DNA of 64,000 bases from the NCBI GenBank assembly GCA_025056455.1, contig JANWVY010000002.1, positions 358,737 through 422,736 on the forward strand, in the 5' to 3' direction. Origin of the DNA: Bryobacteraceae bacterium. Lineage in GTDB: Bacteria; Acidobacteriota; Terriglobia; Bryobacterales; Bryobacteraceae. The notes under the pieces are model-generated. The model was not told the DNA's origin. It saw only the letters and a list, made by a program, of their open reading frames with translations, and did no database searches. A program made the position numbers and the translations under genes. Positions 17,431 through 25,303 of the stretch are shown in pieces (positions within the stretch are counted from its first letter, which is position 1; each line of letters opens with the position of its first letter).

Positions 17431-18297
17431 ATGCATCCCTTCATGTTGCACAACGGCGCCATTCGCGGCGTGGAGGAGAAAGTCTGCTCCCCCGGACAGG
17501 TCGGCTTGCTCAATGGTTGGGGCGTGTTTAGCACTTTGCGTGTCAAGGACGGTGTGCTGTTTGAATGGGACCGCCATGTGGCCCGCATGCGAAAGGACGC
17601 CGCCCTGCTTTCAGTCCCCTTCCCCGAAGATACGGAGAAAGTTCGCACACAGCTCGCCACGCTGATCGAAGCCAACGGCGCCTATAACGCTACGCTGCGC
17701 TTGGTGGTGGTGCGTAACAAAGGTGGCCTTTTTGAAACTCCTCATCAGACCCGCGACTTCGACCTGATTGCCTTCACCCGCGATTTAAAGAACTGGGGTG
17801 ACAGTGTGCGGCTTTGCGTGACGCCTCAAGCCCGTTACTCAGAGATGGCCTTCACAACCGCAAAGATTCTGGCCTGGGCGATGAATTTAACTTGGCTTGA
17901 ACGCGCCCAGCAGCGCGGCTTCGACGAGACGCTGTTGTTGAATGAAAAGGGACAAGTCACTGAGTGCACTTCGGCGAACCTCTTCCTCGTCCGGGGGGAC
18001 CGGGTGTGGACACCGCCCGTTGCCTCGGGCTGCCTGCCCGGCGTGACCCGGGCCGTGCTGCTTGAAGAGATCCGCGTGCCCGGAATCCAGATTGCTGAAG
18101 CCGAAGTTCAACTCGATGACCTGGCCCGAGCTGACGAAGTCTTTATCACCTCCAGCACCAGGGATTTACTCCCAGTCAGCGAAGTGGAAGGGGTTAGGCT
18201 GGACCGGCGGGGTCCGGTTTTAGAGAAGCTATCGGCGGCGTTTCAAGCCTATGTCGAGGCGTATGTTTCCCGAGCCCGGGCTAAGGTATTTCACTGA
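17431..18297 (+). CDS. Class IV PLP aminotransferase / aminodeoxychorismate lyase family
   Basis: Cytoplasmic fold-type IV PLP enzyme of 288 residues (IlvE, D-amino acid transaminase or PabC type). A good ribosome site (GAAGAGGAG, 17413-17421) precedes ATG 17431. A Lys in FTTAKILAWAMNL fits the PLP Schiff-base lysine. ETLLLNEKGQVTECTSANLF and SGCLPGVTR are the usual family blocks. The sequence does not separate branched-chain aminotransferase from aminodeoxychorismate lyase. The neighbours (D-aminopeptidase upstream on the other strand) do not settle it. Confidence 0.75.
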   Translation: MHPFMLHNGAIRGVEEKVCSPGQVGLLNGWGVFSTLRVKDGVLFEWDRHVARMRKDAALLSVPFPEDTEKVRTQLATLIEANGAYNATLRLVVVRNKGGLFETPHQTRDFDLIAFTRDLKNWGDSVRLCVTPQARYSEMAFTTAKILAWAMNLTWLERAQQRGFDETLLLNEKGQVTECTSANLFLVRGDRVWTPPVASGCLPGVTRAVLLEEIRVPGIQIAEAEVQLDDLARADEVFITSSTRDLLPVSEVEGVRLDRRGPVLEKLSAAFQAYVEAYVSRARAKVFH

Positions 18298-18373
18298 GAG
18301 AATTTAGGAGCCTCGCGCCATCCCCTCTGTACTACACTGGGAAAGACAGGACCGCCGAGTCCTACTTTGCGCC

Positions 18374-18781
18374 ATGTTCGTCACGTGTCCAGCCTGCGGC
18401 TCACGGCATGTTCGCCACTCCAAATCCTTGAGTGTTTGGGAAAAACTGGTGAGCGTGTTCGGGCGGTACACCTTGCGCTGCAAAGATTGCCACCACCGCT
18501 TTGCCACGAGGGTGTGGAAATTTGCGGATTTACGTTGGACGCGGTGCCCGCGCTGCTACCGCACCGACCTTACCACCTGGAGCGAAGAGCACTATGTGGC
18601 CCGGTGGCGAACGCAAATCTTACTCAGTTTTGGCGCCAAGCGGGTCCGCTGTGAAGCTTGCCGCTTTAACTTCGCCGCCTTCCGGCCGGTCAAGGAACGC
18701 TACCGCTTTCCGAGAGCTCGAAAAGATCGGGGCCAGGCGGTGCCCGTCCCACAGCTCGACGGCGAAACAGTGACCAAGTAG
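18374..18781 (+). CDS. Small zinc-ribbon protein with four CxxC motifs
   Basis: Basic protein of 135 residues with CPAC, CKDC, CPRC and CEAC, so two zinc ribbons are likely. CPAC/CKDC would form one in the first 40 residues and CPRC/CEAC the second. No catalytic domain is seen, and it is too short for a fused regulator. Nucleic-acid or protein binding in the cytoplasm is possible, but no function is assigned. It starts with ATG 77 bases after the aminotransferase stop. Confidence 0.6.
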   Translation: MFVTCPACGSRHVRHSKSLSVWEKLVSVFGRYTLRCKDCHHRFATRVWKFADLRWTRCPRCYRTDLTTWSEEHYVARWRTQILLSFGAKRVRCEACRFNFAAFRPVKERYRFPRARKDRGQAVPVPQLDGETVTK

Positions 18782-18913
18782 CCCGTCAATCCGAAGGCGC
18801 TGTCTCAGCCCGGCGATCTCTCTTCGAAACCGAAGGAATAAATCGAAACCGCACGTTGTGCTAGCGGTTTCGGATTAGATAGGAAGCCGGGTGAAGCACC
18901 CGATGGTTTTTCC

Positions 18914-20977
18914 GTGAGCCAGAGATTGCTTCTGCTGTGCGGCGTCGTTCGGATCTTGACGGCACAAGAGCCGTTCACGCTGCGAGGTCTGGAGAACGGC
19001 TGGGTGAACCAGGCGCCGTTCTGGCCGCAGAAAGAGACGCCAGCCCGTTGGACGCCAGAGGGCTGGGTTCGCGAGCTGGGCCGCATGGACCCGGCGCAGA
19101 TCGGGATGTTTCGCCTGGAGAGCTCCGTCGAGCGCCCCCTCACCCTGCTAATCAAAATCTCCAATTCCTCGCCGGCCCTGAGGCTGCACTTTGAGGATTT
19201 CCATCTGAGCGAGCAGGCGCGCCTGTTCGTCTACGGGCTGGAAGCGAGCGGGCGGCTGGTCAGCCAGCGCGGCCCCTACCAGCTGGCAGGCCCTCTCTCA
19301 AGCGGCGAGTTTTGGACTCAACCAGTAGCCGGAAAAACCATCGTGCTGGAACTTCAAACGGAAGACACACAGGCTACGCTTCCGTTTCGCTTAGAAGAAG
19401 TTGCGCAGTTGGACTCGCTCGAAAAAAACCTGGACGAGCAAGCTCGGGACAACCCGGATCCAAGCCCCAACTGGCAGAGTGTCTCGATTCAGGGTCAGAG
19501 AATCGACTACCAGGTGGTCGAGGGCCTGGCGGTGTGGCAAGGGGACATCCTACTGGGCCCAGCAGAGGAGCTGGCGCAGGAGGGAAAGCTTGGGCGCGCC
19601 CGGCTTGCTGGCGCCATTTTCGGCCAGCTTCAACGCTGGCCCAACGGCGTCGTACCCTACAGGATCGATCCCGCGCTTCCCAATCCCGCGCGCGTGAGGG
19701 CGGCAATCGACCATTGGAACGCCCATCTGGCATCCTCCATCCGACTCGTTCCCCGAACTATCGAGCCGCATTACGTGAATTTTGTTCCTGCTTCGCCCAC
19801 CACCTGCGCTTCCTATCTTGGGATGGTGGCCATGGCGGGCCAGCCAGTTCAAATTGGCGCCTACTGTTCGACCGGGAACGTCATCCACGAGATCGGCCAT
19901 GCCGTCGGACTGTATCACGAGCACACGCGGTCGGATCGAGATTCTTTCGTGCGCGTTCGGAGCGAGAACATCCAACCGTTCGCTGGGGCGAATTTTGCCA
20001 AGCAGCCTAGTCTAAACTTGGGTGATTACGACTTCGAGTCCATCATGCACTATGGCGCCTATGCGTTTTCGGCGAACGGCCGACCAACGCTTGAGACCAT
20101 CCCTGCCGGCATCGCCATCGGCCAACGAAGAGGGCTGTCAGCAGGCGACATTGCCGGCGTGCGAGCTCTTTATCCGCCCCAGGCAAGCTCTCCCTCGGCT
20201 TTGCCTCCGAGTGGGCCTGCGCTCGCCCCGGGCGTGTCCGCTCCCCTTGCTCCGTCCGCCCCGGCGGCCTCCCTGGTTACGGTTTCCTTCACCACAACTC
20301 CACCCGGGAGGCGCTTGATGATCGACGATCAGGAAGTGCGGACGCCCGTCACCTTCTCCTGGCAGGCCGGGAGTGTGCACACCGTTTCCGCCCCCAACCA
20401 GCACGAAACCGGCGCTCGGTACGGATTTGAGAGATGGAGTCATGGAGGAGCGCAAACTCATCGCATCGTTACCCCGACTCAACCCTCCCTCTACACGGCT
20501 ACCTACTCGGTGTTCTTCGCGCTGACGCTTCGCGCTTCGCCCGGAGGCCAGGTGGCCATCTACCCGCCTTCGGCCGATGGTTTTTATGCTGCCAATTCTC
20601 GCCTGACTCTGACCGCCATTCCCAACCCGAACTTCTGCTTCCAATCCTGGCAAGGGGTCGCGCCGGCGCCAAGCCCTGTCATCGGCGTGAACCTCACCCA
20701 ACCGGCCTCGATCGCAGCCAACTTCCAGCCCGGCGCCATCAATCTCCCCGCAACGATCACGGCGCCGCCAGCCGGGGGCGTGGTTGAAGTAAACCTCTCG
20801 GCAACCAGCGGTTGTTTGTGGCGGGCTCAGAGCTACGCCAGCTGGATTCAAGTTGAGAACTCAACAGGAGACCAATCAACCGCTTTGCGCTTGCGCGTCG
20901 AGCCCCATCCTCGAGCCGGCTCACAACGCACCGGCTACGTACAGGTCAATTCGCAATGGTTGGTGGTCGTGCAGTAG
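18914..20977 (+). CDS. Astacin-like (M12A) metalloprotease with C-terminal beta domains
   Basis: Secreted protease of 687 residues from a GTG start (18914). A signal sequence (to about residue 17, ILTAQ) precedes a beta-rich prodomain of about 220 residues. The catalytic domain starts near RWPNGVVPYRI. Its zinc motif HEIGHAVGLYHEH has H325, E326, H329 and H335, and the Met-turn is SIMHYGAY. A Pro/Ala/Ser linker (about 425-455) follows, then two beta-sandwich repeats and a BACON-like domain ending in the usual V-V-Q pattern, so the 3' end looks complete. Likely role: extracellular protein degradation or matrix processing. Confidence 0.85.
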   Translation: MSQRLLLLCGVVRILTAQEPFTLRGLENGWVNQAPFWPQKETPARWTPEGWVRELGRMDPAQIGMFRLESSVERPLTLLIKISNSSPALRLHFEDFHLSEQARLFVYGLEASGRLVSQRGPYQLAGPLSSGEFWTQPVAGKTIVLELQTEDTQATLPFRLEEVAQLDSLEKNLDEQARDNPDPSPNWQSVSIQGQRIDYQVVEGLAVWQGDILLGPAEELAQEGKLGRARLAGAIFGQLQRWPNGVVPYRIDPALPNPARVRAAIDHWNAHLASSIRLVPRTIEPHYVNFVPASPTTCASYLGMVAMAGQPVQIGAYCSTGNVIHEIGHAVGLYHEHTRSDRDSFVRVRSENIQPFAGANFAKQPSLNLGDYDFESIMHYGAYAFSANGRPTLETIPAGIAIGQRRGLSAGDIAGVRALYPPQASSPSALPPSGPALAPGVSAPLAPSAPAASLVTVSFTTTPPGRRLMIDDQEVRTPVTFSWQAGSVHTVSAPNQHETGARYGFERWSHGGAQTHRIVTPTQPSLYTATYSVFFALTLRASPGGQVAIYPPSADGFYAANSRLTLTAIPNPNFCFQSWQGVAPAPSPVIGVNLTQPASIAANFQPGAINLPATITAPPAGGVVEVNLSATSGCLWRAQSYASWIQVENSTGDQSTALRLRVEPHPRAGSQRTGYVQVNSQWLVVVQ

Positions 20978-21083
20978 CTGCACTGGCGAAACAACGGCTC
21001 GGGCTGCGCGGCGAGCCGTGCTTCAGTCCCCCAACGTGGCCGGTTTTTCCAGCTCTTCCATCACTCGAGTCATCTTACAGGGT

Positions 21084-21725
21084 GTGAATTTAGAAGAGCT
21101 CCGAATCGAATACACGCAACGGACGCTGAATGAGTCGGACGTCGACCCAGACCCCATCCGCCAGTTTGAAACTTGGCTTGAGGAAGCCATCCAAGCGGGC
21201 TTGAGAGAGCCCACGGCGATGGCGCTGGCCACCGCCACCCCAGATGGCGTTCCTTCCTGCCGGATGGTTTTGCTAAAAGGTGTTGACTGTTTGGGGTTTC
21301 GCTTCTACACCAACTATGAGAGCCGCAAGGGTCGCGAACTTGCCCTCAATCCGCATGCGGCCCTTGTTTTTTACTGGGCTGAGCTCGAACGCCAGGTGCG
21401 CGTCACGGGTCAAGTTGCGAAGCTCTCTCGCCAAGAAAGCGACGCCTACTTTCAAAGCCGCCCGCTTCGCAGCCGCCTGGCTGCCCTCGCCTCCCGCCAA
21501 AGTCAGCCCCTCTCAAACCGCGAAGAATTGGAACGAAGGATGGCGGAGCTAGAGCAACGTTATGGCCGGGGCGGCCTAGTCCCCCTGCCAGAGAATTGGG
21601 GTGGCTACTGCCTCAAACCAAACTCCATCGAATTTTGGCAAGGACGCCGCAGTCGCCTTCACGACCGCATCTTGTACACCCTTTCAGACGAAGGAAAGTG
21701 GAAAATCACTAGACTTTCGCCATAA
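21084..21725 (+). CDS. pdxH: Pyridoxamine 5'-phosphate oxidase
   Basis: FMN-dependent oxidase that makes pyridoxal 5'-phosphate from PNP or PMP. GTG 21084 gives 213 residues beginning (M)NLEELRIEY, the normal PdxH length and start. The frame runs further upstream only by overlapping the end of the protease gene, so a longer start is not credible. Family blocks are DPDPIRQFETWLEEA, ATATPDGVPSCRMVLLKG, FYTNYESRKG, SRPLRSRLAALASRQSQ and the C-terminal EFWQGRRSRLHDR with the FMN and substrate arginines. Only B6 gene in the window; the PdxA homologue at 30.2 kb is better read as sugar-acid catabolism. Confidence 0.92.
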   Translation: MNLEELRIEYTQRTLNESDVDPDPIRQFETWLEEAIQAGLREPTAMALATATPDGVPSCRMVLLKGVDCLGFRFYTNYESRKGRELALNPHAALVFYWAELERQVRVTGQVAKLSRQESDAYFQSRPLRSRLAALASRQSQPLSNREELERRMAELEQRYGRGGLVPLPENWGGYCLKPNSIEFWQGRRSRLHDRILYTLSDEGKWKITRLSP

Positions 21726-21783
21726 TGAGATTCCCAAGATTGCGGGAATGTGTCTAAATGACTCGCCGGTGTGTCGGTTTTGC

Positions 21784-21813
21784 TTGACACCTTCCCTTCC
21801 TGCCTGGTACGTT
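21784..21813 (+). promoter_or_regulatory. Possible sigma-70 promoter for the M23 peptidase
   Basis: TTGACA at 21784-21789, an 18-base spacer, then TACGTT at 21808-21813, about 34 bases before ATG 21847. The -35 is perfect and the -10 is weak (three of six). Confidence 0.4.
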
Positions 21814-21846
21814 TAGGGGGTTCAACCCAATGTAACCGCAGTTTTC

Positions 21847-22728
21847 ATGAAGCAGCACTACGTCATTGTAGAACTCGCTAGCTCCCCAGATGGCAGGCGG
21901 CGCCGCATTCAAGTTCCTTACCGCGCGCTTTACGCCTTGCTCGCGGTCTTGTTTCTGGGCTGTTTCTCCCTGTTTGGAATTGTCTCAAGCTATTTGCGCA
22001 TGGCCTGGAAAGTGGCGAACTATAACACCCTGCGCCAAGAGATCGAGGCCTTGCGAGTGAAGTATCAGACTCTGGAGAAATCGGCCATCCAAACCAATGA
22101 GCAGTTAGCCACTTTGCAAGTGCTAGCCAGTGAAGTTTCGGCAGCCTACGGCTTAAAGCGGCGCCTCGAGGGACCCGATGACATTATCGAAGAGGGCCGG
22201 CTCGTCCCTACCTTGCACGAAACCTTAGCGGAATACGATTTTTTGAAGAGCGCGCGCATCAGCCGTCACCTGCGAAACACTTCCGTCATGATCAACGCAC
22301 GTCCCGCGCTTTGGCCCATCGAAGGGCGACTTTTAAGCTCCTTCGGCATGAGACAGGATCCGTTCAGCGGCATGGGGGGTTTCCACACCGGCGTTGACAT
22401 CTCCGCGCCCGTCGGCACCCCGGTCCGAGCCACTGCCGACGGAGTGGTCGAGTATGCCGGCTGGCAATCCGGTTACGGCAAACTGCTTGTCATCCAACAT
22501 CCGGGTGGGATGGAAACCTATTACGCTCACCTCTCGCAGTTTGCGGTGATTCCAGGCCAAGAGGTGCGACTGGGAGAAGTCGTGGCTTACTCAGGCGCCA
22601 CCGGACGCGCCACAGCGCCGCACCTACATTACGAGGTTCGCGATCACGGCAGCCCGATCAATCCGTATAAATTCCTTCGCAACTCAGCCTATAGCCTCTC
22701 GCCGCCAAAGAAAGATTTTCCGTTTTAA
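21847..22728 (+). CDS. M23 (LytM) family peptidoglycan endopeptidase, membrane anchored
   Basis: Cell-wall endopeptidase of 293 residues. A single membrane segment lies at about 28-50, followed by a coiled coil at about 58-95 (NYNTLRQEIEALRVKY). The periplasmic LytM domain has all zinc and catalytic residues: H180 and D184 in FHTGVDISAP, H228 in YYAHLS, and H259 and H261 in PHLHYE. The anchor plus coiled-coil layout matches DipM/NlpD-like or M23 elongation enzymes. A single gene with its own likely promoter. Confidence 0.88.
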   Translation: MKQHYVIVELASSPDGRRRRIQVPYRALYALLAVLFLGCFSLFGIVSSYLRMAWKVANYNTLRQEIEALRVKYQTLEKSAIQTNEQLATLQVLASEVSAAYGLKRRLEGPDDIIEEGRLVPTLHETLAEYDFLKSARISRHLRNTSVMINARPALWPIEGRLLSSFGMRQDPFSGMGGFHTGVDISAPVGTPVRATADGVVEYAGWQSGYGKLLVIQHPGGMETYYAHLSQFAVIPGQEVRLGEVVAYSGATGRATAPHLHYEVRDHGSPINPYKFLRNSAYSLSPPKKDFPF

Positions 22729-22734
22729 GCCCTC

Positions 22735-23022
22735 TTAAAGTAGCTGGCAAATTCTGGGACGAAATTTTCGTTTTCGCCCCGGTCTGTCGCGCCGTGTGGC
22801 TTGCGCCCTGCGGCGAGTTTCGAGGTAGGCGTTCATCTCCGCCAGGGAGGCAAAGTAGCCAGCAAAGGAATCTGCTCGGCTGTCGGGCCGGCGGACTGAA
22901 GGACGAAAATCGCGGGCGCGAAAATAATCCGACGAGCTAATCACAGCGACGCCCATCGGACGGTACTCGTGGGTGCCACACGCCCGGCAAACATCGCCTT
23001 CAATCCATAATGCAAATCCCAT
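22735..23022 (-). CDS. Small conserved-looking protein of unknown function
   Basis: 95 residues beginning MGFALWIEGDVCRACGTHEYRP. It has one CxxC followed by His, which could bind metal, and an Arg-rich C-terminus. I do not recognise a family. It fills the gap between the convergent M23 gene and the upstream DSD1-like gene, and no longer frame competes for it. Moderate support only. Confidence 0.45.
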   Translation of the reverse strand: MGFALWIEGDVCRACGTHEYRPMGVAVISSSDYFRARDFRPSVRRPDSRADSFAGYFASLAEMNAYLETRRRAQATRRDRPGRKRKFRPRICQLL

Positions 23023-23074
23023 AGCCTCTCTTCGCTCGCGAAACCGCAGCTCGCTGCACAGCGTGGCGCCAGCC

Positions 23075-24292
23075 CTACTGGCTCTTACCGCGGGCTGAAA
23101 TTTTCCAAACGGCTTCCACCTGTTCGCCGCGCACAGCGAAAAGCTGGTCGTAGAGATTCACGGAAGGATCGCAGTGGGGAATGATGAACTCCAGCCGGTC
23201 ACCCACTTGAACCTGTTTGCCTCCCTGAAGTGTAAGCCTTCCATGCTCGTCGCCGGCAAAGGCATACACAATGTCGTTTCCACCTCGGAGTTGAGGCGGG
23301 AATGGCTTGTCGGTGGAAAAGGCTTTTAGTCCGGCGTCAACGATAGCCGTGTCATCTTTCGGCTTGCTGATGACCGTCGTGCGGACAAACAGGGCATTTT
23401 GGAAATCGTCATACCAGTCGCCGCTTTGGCCACCAATGCGATTGTAGTCGATGTCCATGAAGAGGAAACTTCCCGGCTGCAGCTCAGTAATGCCGTCGAT
23501 GTCGGTATCGATGTTGTAGGTGCCCGTCGAGCCACCGGTTAACAGTGGGCACGAGATCCCTTTCCTCTCGAGAGCGCGCCGCGTTTCCGCCGCTGGCGTC
23601 ATGGCTTCGCGGGACTTCGCCTTGCGAGCCTCAAAGCCCACAACATGCGAGGCCTGCCCAGCATAAGCCTGGAGGCCAGCAAAGTGAACATGAGGCAAAC
23701 TCTCAATAAGTTGTGCCAGTGCGACGGCAGGTTCCCCTGGGGCGATCCCTGTGCGGTTGCCCACATAGAGATCGATGGCCAGGTTGAGCTTCAACTTCGC
23801 CCAGGCGGCCGCCTCTTGGAGGTCTTTCACGTTTTGGGCGTTGTCCACGCAGAAGATGGTCTCCGGCCGCTTCCTTGCAAGCCGAAGTGCGCGCTCAATT
23901 TTGTATTTGCCCAACACAGCCGAGGTGATCAGCAATCCGGTCACGCCATCCTGGGCGAAAGCCTCGGCCTCGCTGAGCTTTGCCGCACAGGCGCCGACCG
24001 CGCCCTGACGGATCAAATAGTTGGCAATGGTGGAACACTTGTGAGTTTTGCCGTGAGGCCGGATGGCCCGGCCGCTGGCCTTGACGTGGCGGAACATCTT
24101 CGCGACATTCTTCTCGAAGGCATCTAGATCGAGGATCAGGGCTGGCGTCGGAAGTTCGTCCTTGCTCAGCTTCCCTTTCACATCGCCGCGAGCCAGAAGC
24201 CGTTCAACTTCCGCCCAGGTGTAAGTCTTACGGGCTGCTTGGAGGCTTACAGCGATCAGTCCTCCGCTTAGAAACAGGCGTCGCGAGGTCAT
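23075..24292 (-). CDS. DSD1-like fold-type III PLP enzyme (D-threonine aldolase / D-serine dehydratase family) with Tat-like signal
   Basis: 405-residue PLP and metal-dependent enzyme of the alanine-racemase-like barrel fold. The PLP lysine is K82 in RPHGKTHK. LTGGSTGTYN is the phosphate-binding region. A late IPHCDPS carries the His and Cys that bind zinc in eukaryotic-type D-serine dehydratase. The family acts on D-3-hydroxy amino acids. The N-terminus TSRRLFLSGGLIAVSL looks like a Tat signal or anchor, so the enzyme appears to be exported, which is unusual for a PLP enzyme. Substrate is inferred only at family level. Confidence 0.8.
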   Translation of the reverse strand: MTSRRLFLSGGLIAVSLQAARKTYTWAEVERLLARGDVKGKLSKDELPTPALILDLDAFEKNVAKMFRHVKASGRAIRPHGKTHKCSTIANYLIRQGAVGACAAKLSEAEAFAQDGVTGLLITSAVLGKYKIERALRLARKRPETIFCVDNAQNVKDLQEAAAWAKLKLNLAIDLYVGNRTGIAPGEPAVALAQLIESLPHVHFAGLQAYAGQASHVVGFEARKAKSREAMTPAAETRRALERKGISCPLLTGGSTGTYNIDTDIDGITELQPGSFLFMDIDYNRIGGQSGDWYDDFQNALFVRTTVISKPKDDTAIVDAGLKAFSTDKPFPPQLRGGNDIVYAFAGDEHGRLTLQGGKQVQVGDRLEFIIPHCDPSVNLYDQLFAVRGEQVEAVWKISARGKSQ

Positions 24293-24323
24293 CGTTTTTG
24301 TATTTCACCAAAACTGAAACCGG

Positions 24324-25205
24324 GTGGCTAGTTCATACGTCTCACTCCAGCACGAGTACAGAACCATGCAGATGACGAGTCGCAGCAAGACATTTCTCCT
24401 CGCTCTTGTTCTGAGTGTTTCGTTACCTGTGTTGGGATCTTTGCTCGCGGGGCCTGTGGGCGCTGCGGTTGGCGCTGTCGTGGCGCTGGCGTGGCTGGCC
24501 TTGGCCTTTTTATGGGCGGACCGGTTTTTGTTAGGCTTGTATCATGCGCGGCCGCTCAGCTACCTCGAGGCGGCGAGTGTCTATCGCACCATCCAGCGTC
24601 TGGTGAGGCGAGCTGGCGTCAAAATGCCCGAGCTTTGGCTGATTCCGGAAGCCGCTCCCAACGCTCTGGCCGTTGTCTCTGGCCACAAGAGACTGATTGG
24701 CGTGACCGAAGGGCTTCTGCGACAGCTCAATGCGCTTGAACTCGAGGCAGTGCTCGCGCAACGGCTTGCCTACTTAACTCAACCCGAAGCCCGCCTCGCC
24801 AGCATTGTCGGCGCTTTAGCTAGTGCGGCCTTCCGTTTGGCGAATTTCCTGCTTTGGGGTCTACTCTCCCTGTCCCCGGAGGAGGACCGGAAACCAAATC
24901 GGTTCGCCAGGATGTGGGAGGCAACGGTCCTGCCCTGGTTGGCGCAGTGGGTTCGCTGGAGTCTTCCTCCCACGTCATTCTTCCTTGCGGATCATCGCGC
25001 CGCAGAGTGGACGGGCTCGCCCTCAGCCCTGGCCTCCGCACTGCGAAAGATTGGGCGAAGCAGCACGGGGTTGGAATCAGGCGGACCAGAGACCGCGCAC
25101 CTGTTTCTAATTAGTCCTTGGCCCGGGAGGTTTGATCTGGCCGGTTGGAAGGAACGCGCTCTGAGGCTCGACGCCGCACAGGGCCAGCGTCCCCAAGCAG
25201 CCTAG
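24324..25205 (+). CDS. M48/HtpX-like membrane protein lacking the HExxH zinc site
   Basis: 293-residue homologue of HtpX-type membrane proteases. Two hydrophobic segments lie at about 23-75, then the usual pre-catalytic stretch (MPELWLIPEAAPNALAVVSG...IGVTEGLL). In the place of ELxAVLAHELxH the protein reads ELEAVLAQRLAY (139-150), so both zinc His and the catalytic Glu are gone. The region matching RExEAD reads SFFLADHRAAEW and has lost the third ligand. A membrane segment at about 165-180 follows. The start is GTG 24324; ATG 24366 or 24372 is equally plausible. It cannot be an active metalloprotease. A binding or regulatory pseudoprotease is the likely reading. Confidence 0.65.
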   Translation: MASSYVSLQHEYRTMQMTSRSKTFLLALVLSVSLPVLGSLLAGPVGAAVGAVVALAWLALAFLWADRFLLGLYHARPLSYLEAASVYRTIQRLVRRAGVKMPELWLIPEAAPNALAVVSGHKRLIGVTEGLLRQLNALELEAVLAQRLAYLTQPEARLASIVGALASAAFRLANFLLWGLLSLSPEEDRKPNRFARMWEATVLPWLAQWVRWSLPPTSFFLADHRAAEWTGSPSALASALRKIGRSSTGLESGGPETAHLFLISPWPGRFDLAGWKERALRLDAAQGQRPQAA

Positions 25206-25303
25206 CCCTCGCCCCTTCTTTTTGGGCTTGACATAGGGCTCGATGTTCGCTCTCATAAACGAGTTAGCAGTCTCGAGTCGAGCTCAAGGAAGGGGGAAAG
25301 GGT

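Noticed and set aside
21730-21749. ATTCCC/GGGAAT hairpin after pdxH as a terminator
   Set aside because: A six-base-pair stem with an 8-base loop and no U-tract.
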